Source: JBBSOW01 sp038259365
GTDB lineage: Bacteria; Actinomycetota; Actinomycetes; Propionibacteriales; Propionibacteriaceae
Assembly: GCA_038259365.1 (NCBI GenBank)
Contig: JBBSOW010000023.1
Location: 1-37,940, forward strand
Length of the DNA stretch: 37,940 bases
Reading direction: 5' to 3'
Shown: in pieces, positions 32,489 through 37,940 of the stretch
Numbering within the stretch: position 1 is the first letter of the stretch
Layout: every line of letters begins with the position of its first letter
Translations under genes and position numbers: made by a program
The notes under the pieces: generated by a model
Databases searched by the model: none
What the model saw: the letters and a program-made list of their open reading frames with translations, nothing else
Told to the model about the DNA's origin: nothing

Positions 32489-33208
32489 ATGCTCCAGATC
32501 GATCTGAACGCCGACATCGGCGAATCCTTCGGCCGCTGGCGGCTGGGCGATGACGAGGCGTTGTGCGAGCTGATCAGCAGCGCCAACGTGGCCTGCGGGT
32601 TTCACGCCGGGGATCCGCTCACCCTACGGGCCAGCTGCACCCACGCGGTTTCCAACCACGTCACTATCGGCGCCCAGGTGGCCTACCGCGATCTGGCCGG
32701 TTTCGGGCGGCGCTTCATCGACGTGCAACCCGAGGATCTCACCGCCGACGTGCTGTACCAACTTGGTGCCCTCGACGCGCTGGCCCGCGCCGCCGGTGGC
32801 GCCGTAGCCTACCTCAAGCCCCACGGGGCGCTCTATCACGCCTGTATCGAGAACACGGCGCAGGCCGAGGCCGTCGTGGAGGCCGCGCACGCCTTCGACG
32901 ACACGATGCCCATCCTGGGTTTTCCCGGCTCGGCCCTGTTGGAGATCGCCGCTCGGCGTGGCCTCCCCGCGGTGCGCGAATTCTTCGCCGATCGCCGCTA
33001 CGCCGACGGCCGGCTGATCTCCCGCCGCGATGAGGGCGCCCTCCTCACCGACCCCGCCGAGATCGCCGCCGCCGCGGTGCTCACCGCCCAGGAACAACGG
33101 GCCGATTCCATCTGCCTGCACGGCGATTCTCCCGGCGCGCTCGACGCGGCGCAGGCGGTCCGCGACGGGTTGGCCGAGGCCGGCATCGACGTGGCTGCCT
33201 TCTGCTGA
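32489..33208 (+). CDS. pxpA: LamB/YcsF family, 5-oxoprolinase subunit A
   Basis: A 239-residue protein with the full PxpA pattern: the N-terminal IDLNADIGESFGRW, SSANVACGFHAGDPLTLRAS, IGAQVAYRDLAGFGRR, AYLKPHGALYH with its metal-ligand His, and ICLHGDSPGALDAAQAVRDG. PxpA with PxpB and PxpC hydrolyses 5-oxoproline to glutamate using ATP. No pxpB or pxpC is in the window, so the complex partners must lie elsewhere or the gene acts alone. The biotin carboxylase gene follows 67 bases later; such pairing of YcsF genes with biotin carboxylases is frequent in bacteria. Confidence 0.92.
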   Translation: MLQIDLNADIGESFGRWRLGDDEALCELISSANVACGFHAGDPLTLRASCTHAVSNHVTIGAQVAYRDLAGFGRRFIDVQPEDLTADVLYQLGALDALARAAGGAVAYLKPHGALYHACIENTAQAEAVVEAAHAFDDTMPILGFPGSALLEIAARRGLPAVREFFADRRYADGRLISRRDEGALLTDPAEIAAAAVLTAQEQRADSICLHGDSPGALDAAQAVRDGLAEAGIDVAAFC

Positions 33209-33275
33209 CGCCATCGCCTTTAGACTCGCTTGGCAGGCGGGCCGGTTCGGCTCGCCCGCCCGCCCAGGAGGACTT

Positions 33276-35051
33276 GTGGCCATCAGCAAAGTGCTCGTCG
33301 CCAACCGTGGCGAGATCGCCGTCCGGATCATCCGGGCCACCCGGGACGCCGGCCTGTCAAGTGTGGCCGTCTACGCCGAAGCCGACGCGAACGCCCTCTT
33401 CGTGGCAATGGCCGACGAGGCCTACTCCCTGGGTGGCCAGACCCCGGCCGAGACCTACCTGGACAGCGCCAAGCTGCTCGATGTTGCCGCGCGCGCTGAC
33501 GCCGACGCGGTCCACCCGGGGTACGGGTTTCTCGCCGAGAACGCCGAGTTCGCGCGAGCGGTCACCGGCGCCGGGCTGATCTGGATCGGCCCGCCCGCGG
33601 CCGCCATCGAGGCGCTGGGGGACAAGGTGCAGGCGCGGCGGATCGCACATTCGGTGGGGGCACCGCTGGTGCCCGGCACCGCCGATCCCGTGACGGACGC
33701 CGACGCCGTACTCGCCTTCGCCGACGAGAACGGCCTCCCGATCGCGATCAAGGCGGCCTTCGGCGGCGGTGGGCGGGGGCTGAAGGTGGCACGCACCCGC
33801 GAGGAGATCCCGGAGATGTACGAATCGGCGGTCCGCGAGGCGACGGCGGCCTTCGGGCGCGGCGAGTGCTTCGTGGAGCGCTACCTCGACAAGCCCCGGC
33901 ACGTGGAAACCCAGTGCCTGGCCGACAGCCATGGCACCGTGGTGGTGGTCTCGACTCGGGACTGTTCGCTCCAGCGACGCCACCAAAAGCTCGTCGAGGA
34001 GGCCCCCGCACCGTTCCTCACCACCGACCAGCGCGAACGGCTCTACCGTTCCTCCAAGGCGATCCTGGCCGAGGCGGGTTACGTCGGCGCCGGGACGTGT
34101 GAGTTCCTCGTGGGCAGCGATGGCACCATCTCGTTCCTGGAGGTGAACACCCGGTTGCAGGTGGAGCATCCTGTCTCGGAAGAGGTGTCGGGGCTCGACC
34201 TGGTCCGCGAGATGTTTCGGATCGCCGACGGCGAGGCCCTGGGCTACGGCGACCCACCGTCGCGGGGGCACTCGATCGAGTTTCGGATCAACGCCGAGGA
34301 CGCAGGCCGCGGCTTCCTGCCCGCCCCCGGCACCCTGAGCGCTTGGAAGCCCCCCTCGGGACCCGGGGTGCGCGTCGACGAGGGCTACACGAACCAGATG
34401 ACGGTCCCGGGCGCCTTCGATTCGCTGCTGGCCAAGATCATCGTCACCGGCGCCACCCGCCCCCAAGCCATCGAGCGGGCGCGCCGGGCGTTGGCCGAGA
34501 CCGTCGTCGAGGGCATGCCCACGGTGCTGGCGTTCCACCGGCAGGTGCTCGCCGAACCCGCCTTCGTGGCCGCCGACTGTCAGTTCGCCGTGCACACCCG
34601 CTGGATCGAGACCGAGTTCGACAACGCCATCGAACCCTGGGCGGGCGACACGAGCGAGCAGACCCCACCCGCGAGAACCGAGTTGGTGGTGGAGGTTGAC
34701 GGTCGTCGCCTGCGGGTCAGCGTCCCCGCGGAACTCCTGCCCGCCGCCGGCCCGGCCGCCGCGAGGCCGGATGGGCCGCGGGCCGTCAAGCCCCGGCGCT
34801 CGCGGGCCAAGTCCGGAGCCCGTCGAGCCTCCGACAACGCGGTCACCGCGCCGATGCAGGGCACCGTGGTCAAGGTGGCGGTAGCCGACGGGGATCGGGT
34901 CGAGGACGGTGATCTGATCGTGGTCCTGGAGGCCATGAAGATGGAGCAACCGCTGAGCGCACACCGCTGCGGAGTCGTCTCGGCGCTCGCGGTCGGTCCG
35001 GGCGACACGGTGGCCGGCGGCGCGGCCCTCTGCGAGATCCTCGACGAGTGA
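33276..35051 (+). CDS. accA3: Acyl-CoA carboxylase alpha subunit (biotin carboxylase + BCCP)
   Basis: A 591-residue protein from a GTG at 33276, directly after the ribosome-binding site AGGAGG (33266-33271); longer open-frame starts cross pxpA and are spurious. Biotin carboxylase comes first: VLVANRGEIAVRIIRATRDA, VHPGYGFLAENAEFARAV, the glycine loop KAAFGGGGRGLKVA, RDCSLQRRHQKLVEEAPAPF, and the catalytic region FLEVNTRLQVEHPVSEEVSG. After a Pro/Ala/Arg-rich linker comes the biotin-carrier domain with Lys555 in VLEAMKMEQPL. Biotin is added by BirA; the carboxybiotin arm then serves AccD5. Length and layout match M. tuberculosis AccA3. Confidence 0.96.
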   Translation: MAISKVLVANRGEIAVRIIRATRDAGLSSVAVYAEADANALFVAMADEAYSLGGQTPAETYLDSAKLLDVAARADADAVHPGYGFLAENAEFARAVTGAGLIWIGPPAAAIEALGDKVQARRIAHSVGAPLVPGTADPVTDADAVLAFADENGLPIAIKAAFGGGGRGLKVARTREEIPEMYESAVREATAAFGRGECFVERYLDKPRHVETQCLADSHGTVVVVSTRDCSLQRRHQKLVEEAPAPFLTTDQRERLYRSSKAILAEAGYVGAGTCEFLVGSDGTISFLEVNTRLQVEHPVSEEVSGLDLVREMFRIADGEALGYGDPPSRGHSIEFRINAEDAGRGFLPAPGTLSAWKPPSGPGVRVDEGYTNQMTVPGAFDSLLAKIIVTGATRPQAIERARRALAETVVEGMPTVLAFHRQVLAEPAFVAADCQFAVHTRWIETEFDNAIEPWAGDTSEQTPPARTELVVEVDGRRLRVSVPAELLPAAGPAAARPDGPRAVKPRRSRAKSGARRASDNAVTAPMQGTVVKVAVADGDRVEDGDLIVVLEAMKMEQPLSAHRCGVVSALAVGPGDTVAGGAALCEILDE

Positions 35052-35052
35052 A

Positions 35053-35069
35053 GCCGTGTTGTGCACGGC
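35053..35069. terminator. Possible bidirectional terminator hairpin
   Basis: GCCGTG (35053-35058) and CACGGC (35064-35069) form a 6-bp stem with a TTGTG loop in the 24-base gap between the converging accA3 and GNAT genes. It is short and has no T-run. Confidence 0.4.
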
Positions 35070-35075
35070 ACTAGC

Positions 35076-36074
35076 TCATCCAGCGGTCAGGTAGCGGTAG
35101 CTGTGGTGGACGCGAAACCCTAGTTTTTCGTACAGCGCGTACGCGGGCCGATTATCGGCGACGACCTGCAGGTAGGCGGTGGAGGCGCCCCGCTCGGCGG
35201 CCCACTCGGCGAGGGCCGCCATGATCTGCGACGCCATTCCCCGACGACGGGCGCTCGGTGCGACCAGCAGGTTGGTGAAGCCGGCCCAATCCTCGGCCAG
35301 GCTGGCGCGGCCCCAAGCCAGATCGCCGATCCGGGCAAAAGCGACTTCGTCGCAGCGCTCGAGTACCCCCACCGCCGTCGAACCGGCCGCGAGCAGGTGG
35401 GGATCTCCTTTGAGCCATCCCGGGTCTGCTCGATCGCTCAGCCACACCGGTGCGGTCGGGGGCGTGGCGGTGCTGCTCAGCCGCCGCGACAGCATCGCCA
35501 GCGAGGTCAGTTGCACCTCGGTCTGCCAAGGATGCGTCGGTGAGGGTATCCAGCCGGCGGCCTCGAACTCTGCGACGTAAGGACTCCGCGACGGCAGCTG
35601 GGCCAGCGCCGGCTGGCCCGCCTCGGCATAAAAATGTTCGACCCGACGCAACGCCGAGGCGAAATCGGTTCCCGGATCGGGGCCGACGCGCACCGAGTTG
35701 GCCCGGTGCGAGAACCCGCCCGCCGAGCGCAGGAGCCAGTCCCCCAGCCCGTTCTCGAGTTCTGCACGCCAACCCAGCGAGACGCGCCGTTGTACCTCGG
35801 CATCGCCGAGGCGTTGTCGTACCGATCCCCGTGGCGGCACGGGTTTACCGGTGATCACCATGGCCGGAGTGAACTCGATGAGCCGGTTCTCGTGGGTGCA
35901 GATCAGCGCCGCGTCGGCGTCGAAGCGGCGCAGCACCCCCACCACGTCGGTGGCACCGTCGGCGGTGCGCAGACGCACCACCACGCGCTGTCCGACGCTG
36001 GCCTGGAGGCGAGAAAAGATGGCTTGCACCCCCGAAAAGTAGCCTTTCGCGGGCCAGCTCGGCAACGCGAGCAT
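35076..36074 (-). CDS. GNAT-family acetyltransferase with N-terminal SH3-like domain
   Basis: A 332-residue protein. The ATG at 36074 has GAGAGG five bases upstream and is preferred over the GTG at 36029. Residues 15-75 (SVGQRVVVRLRTADGATDVV, then GVLRRFDADAALICTHENRL) look like a small beta-barrel of SH3/Sm type. The C-terminal 90 residues are a clear GNAT domain: FTNLLVAPSARRRGMASQIM with the acetyl-CoA loop (RRRGMA), then YLQVVADNRPAYALYEKLGF. The middle part is a weaker GNAT-like repeat. The combination recurs in actinobacteria as I recall it, with unknown acceptor. It converges on accA3 and is divergent from the following gene. Confidence 0.85.
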   Translation of the reverse strand: MLALPSWPAKGYFSGVQAIFSRLQASVGQRVVVRLRTADGATDVVGVLRRFDADAALICTHENRLIEFTPAMVITGKPVPPRGSVRQRLGDAEVQRRVSLGWRAELENGLGDWLLRSAGGFSHRANSVRVGPDPGTDFASALRRVEHFYAEAGQPALAQLPSRSPYVAEFEAAGWIPSPTHPWQTEVQLTSLAMLSRRLSSTATPPTAPVWLSDRADPGWLKGDPHLLAAGSTAVGVLERCDEVAFARIGDLAWGRASLAEDWAGFTNLLVAPSARRRGMASQIMAALAEWAAERGASTAYLQVVADNRPAYALYEKLGFRVHHSYRYLTAG

Positions 36075-36122
36075 GCGGTCCTCTCAACTTGTTCTCAGCC
36101 GACACCAGGCACACTGGTAACC

Positions 36123-36872
36123 ATGGTGTACGTCATCTTGCTGCTCGTGCTGGCAGCCTTGATCGGTGGGGGGTTGTGCGCTGCTCGGCACGCGCAGTAC
36201 CAACGCCGTCTTGCCGATGATGCCGAACTGCGGCACCAGATCAGCGCCTCGCGACGCTCCGCTGAGGAGGATGTCGTCCAGTTCGGTGAGGAACTGCAGC
36301 GCCTGGAGGCCGTGGTGTGCGAGCCTTCGCCGGAAGAGTCCGTGCAGCAGGACTACGCCCGCGCTCTGGCCGCCCACGGCCGCGCCAAAGCCTCCCTGGA
36401 CGCGGCCGACAGGCCCGAACGCATCCGCCGCGTCACCGAGATTCTGGCGGACGGCCGCTACGCCGTTTCCTGCGTGCGGGCCCGCCTGGCCACCGAGCCC
36501 AAACCGCGCAAGCGCCCGCCGTGCTTCTTCAACCCGGCCCACGGACCCTCGGCCGAGAACGTGTCCTGGGCGCCCGCCGGCGCAAACCCGCGCGAGATTC
36601 CCGCCTGTCGCGCCGACTCCGAGCGCGTGCTGGCCGGGGCGGACCCCTACATCCGCACCGTCGCCCTGGGAACGCAACGCGTCCCGTACTGGGAGGGCGG
36701 GCAGCCCTACGCTCCCTGGGCCCAGGGCTACTTTCGCTCCTGGCGGGGTAGCGATCTCGTCCCGCGCGCCCTAATGGGGAGCCTCGTGTTCGGCGGCGGC
36801 GACGAGCTGTTCGACCTTGCCACGGACGGGTTCGCGGGCGCGGGCGAAGGGGTCGACGACCCGACCGACTGA
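36123..36872 (+). CDS. Conserved membrane-anchored protein of unknown function
   Basis: A 249-residue protein. One N-terminal membrane helix (VYVILLLVLAALIGGGLCA) is followed by a helical, probably coiled-coil region (about 25-125; AELRHQISASRRSAEEDVVQ, FGEELQRLEAVV). The globular C-terminal part has RKRPPCFFNPAHGPSAENVS, then NPREIPACRADSERVLAGAD and VPYWEGGQPYAPWAQGYF. The same CFF-x-P-x-HGPS and YAPW-x-x-GYF patterns occur in uncharacterised proteins of other actinobacteria, as far as I remember. No catalytic site is evident. The topology suggests a membrane-tethered protein. It stands between a divergent GNAT gene and a convergent fdhD. Confidence 0.7.
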   Translation: MVYVILLLVLAALIGGGLCAARHAQYQRRLADDAELRHQISASRRSAEEDVVQFGEELQRLEAVVCEPSPEESVQQDYARALAAHGRAKASLDAADRPERIRRVTEILADGRYAVSCVRARLATEPKPRKRPPCFFNPAHGPSAENVSWAPAGANPREIPACRADSERVLAGADPYIRTVALGTQRVPYWEGGQPYAPWAQGYFRSWRGSDLVPRALMGSLVFGGGDELFDLATDGFAGAGEGVDDPTD

Positions 36873-36905
36873 GCGTTCAGTCCTGCCGGCCGACGGGCAA
36901 CCCGC

Positions 36906-37730
36906 TCAGTGGATGCGCCCGGGATGGGTGTAGACGTTGACGCGTCCCCCCCGGGCAAAACCGGCGACGGTGATGCCGGCCCGCTCCGCCAGATCGAGGG
37001 CGAGGGCGCTGGGCGCCCCGACCGCACTCACGATGGGAATGCCCGCCAGGTGCGCCTTTTGCACCAGCTCGAAAGACACCCGACCCGACAGCTGCAGGAC
37101 CGTCTGGGCCAACGGAAGCTCGCCACGTTGCAGCGCGCGACCCACGAGCTTGTCCACGGCGTTGTGTCGGCCCACGTCCTCGCGCAGGCAGACCAGCCGT
37201 GGAGTCTCGTGCGCCACCGAGAAGAGGGCGGACGCGTGCACCCCGCCGGTCTTGTCGAACAAGCGTTGGTTGGCCCGGCTCTGATCGGCCAAGCCCAGCA
37301 GATCTCCGACGCTCACGCGGGCCTCATCCAGGCTCGGATCGAAGGCCGATAGCCGCTCCACGCTTTCGATGCTCGAGGTGCCGCACACCCCGCACGAGGA
37401 CGAGGTGTACACGTTGCGGGTGCGCGTGGGGGGCGCCACGCCCGCGGCCAAGGTGGCGTCGATGACGTTGTAGCTGCGTGTGCCGTCGGCGGCCACGCCG
37501 CCACGATAGCTGAGCCGGCGCACCTGATCGGGGCGAGCGATGATGCCCTCGGCGAACAGGAAACCGTGGACGAGCTCGAAATCGTCTCCCGGGGTGCGCA
37601 TCGTGATGGCGTACGGCTCACCGCCGAGTTGGATCTCCAGCGGCTCCTCACCGATCACCCAATCGATTCCGCGCCTGCTACCCGCGGCGCTCATCTGCAC
37701 CACCGAGCGCTTCTGCGTTGCTCGACCCAC
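36906..37730 (-). CDS. fdhD: Formate dehydrogenase accessory sulfurtransferase FdhD
   Basis: A 274-residue protein from a GTG at 37730, chosen because GAGGAG lies seven bases upstream and the product then starts VGRATQKRSVV like its relatives. The longer ATG form (37784) would add 18 residues. FdhD carries sulfur from a cysteine desulfurase to the molybdenum cofactor of formate dehydrogenase. The cysteine loop is YTSSSCGVCGTSS, and family motifs are EEPLEIQLGG, GDDFELVHGFLFAEGII, VCLREDVGRHNAVDKLVGRA, LSGRVSFELVQKAHLAGIPI and VSAVGAPSALALDLAE. The formate dehydrogenase itself is not in the window. Confidence 0.95.
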   Translation of the reverse strand: MGRATQKRSVVQMSAAGSRRGIDWVIGEEPLEIQLGGEPYAITMRTPGDDFELVHGFLFAEGIIARPDQVRRLSYRGGVAADGTRSYNVIDATLAAGVAPPTRTRNVYTSSSCGVCGTSSIESVERLSAFDPSLDEARVSVGDLLGLADQSRANQRLFDKTGGVHASALFSVAHETPRLVCLREDVGRHNAVDKLVGRALQRGELPLAQTVLQLSGRVSFELVQKAHLAGIPIVSAVGAPSALALDLAERAGITVAGFARGGRVNVYTHPGRIH

Positions 37731-37858
37731 CCGATGACTCCTCTCCTCGCGCTTTCTTTGCCAACCCGCCAACCCGACCACCACGAACCGCCTCCAATTT
37801 AGTGGCCCGCAGGATCTATCCTGGGGCCAGCGAATCCCCCCAACGATTGAGGCAGGCG

Positions 37859-37940
37859 ATGGCGAAGCAACATAGGCGTATCAGCCCGACGAATGCTCCC
37901 GAGCACGGCATCGACGAGGCGCGGCTCAGCGTCACCGAAC
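37859..37940 (+). CDS. Start of an unidentified gene (partial)
   Basis: An open frame begins at ATG 37859, preceded by GAGGCAGG, and runs off the window: MAKQHRRISPTNAPEHGIDE then ARLSVTE. Twenty-seven codons are too few to assign a family. It is divergent from fdhD, whose usual partners encode molybdenum enzymes, but nothing in these residues confirms such a role. Confidence 0.45.
   Translation, partial: MAKQHRRISPTNAPEHGIDEARLSVTE

Noticed and set aside
33357..35066. A 569-codon minus-strand frame opposite accA3
   Set aside because: It is antisense to a biotin carboxylase with all motifs; composition is Gly/Arg/His-rich and unstructured.
1..37940. CRISPR array, tRNA or rRNA genes
   Set aside because: No regularly spaced direct repeats and no tRNA cloverleaf or rRNA segment were noticed while reading; the tandem repeats found are short, in-frame coding repeats.

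Overview
The window is chromosomal DNA of a high-GC actinobacterium, probably in or near the Mycobacteriales. Three points support this. A decaprenyl-phosphoryl-arabinose module (ubiA-dprE1-dprE2) is present, which normally feeds a mycobacterial-type arabinogalactan wall. The order fadE25 ... purE-purK-GtrA-PH domain-birA-accD5 ... maf ... accA3 matches, from memory, the Rv3274c-Rv3285 region of Mycobacterium tuberculosis, and the LCP protein whose end opens the window fits Rv3267. Starts are often GTG and many gene junctions overlap.

Layout. 1-142: end of an LCP cell-wall ligase. 160-6350: an insertion-sequence graveyard holding one intact IS110 transposase (with a large structured leader that could encode a bridge RNA), a second IS110 C-terminal scrap, a broken IS3, a broken IS110 and a broken IS30 with recognisable terminal repeats. 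Inside it sits one intact, lower-GC ORF for a two-TM membrane-anchored Nudix protein. 6350-7640: decayed host genes, including a folD pseudogene. 7648-11094 (minus): a membrane transporter-like protein, a GNAT protein and FadE25. 11174-15537: a DUF222-HNH gene preceded by a LexA-like SOS box, then a GH2 beta-galactosidase. 15748-16379: a HepT/MntA toxin-antitoxin pair whose toxin has an in-frame stop. 16509-17553: a TetR regulator and a divergent membrane protein sharing a palindromic operator. 17543-20506 (minus): a LolA-like secreted protein with an ABC-2 exporter. 20605-24965 (minus): EI24/CysZ-like protein, PurE, PurK, GtrA, PH-domain protein and BirA. 25035-28058: AccD5, DUF937 protein and Maf. 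28065-31743: lipoprotein (minus), then UbiA, DprE1 and DprE2. 31770-35051: YdeI-like, PxpA and AccA3. 35076-37940: GNAT, a conserved membrane-anchored protein, FdhD and the start of another gene.

How the genes work together. BirA would biotinylate the BCCP domain of AccA3, which pairs with AccD5 to make acyl-CoA carboxylase; no epsilon subunit (AccE) is seen. UbiA, DprE1 and DprE2 form a complete decaprenyl-phosphoryl-ribose to arabinose route. PurK and PurE are successive steps of purine synthesis.

Most notable observations: the IS110 leader structure with a loop matching the element's other end; the 2TM-Nudix ORF as a possible undescribed membrane-tethered effector; Thr in DprE1 at the benzothiazinone-target cysteine position; the nonsense-interrupted hepT beside an intact mntA; and the SOS-box-linked DUF222-HNH gene with an altered HNH motif. 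All assignments are from reading the sequence; no database search was run.
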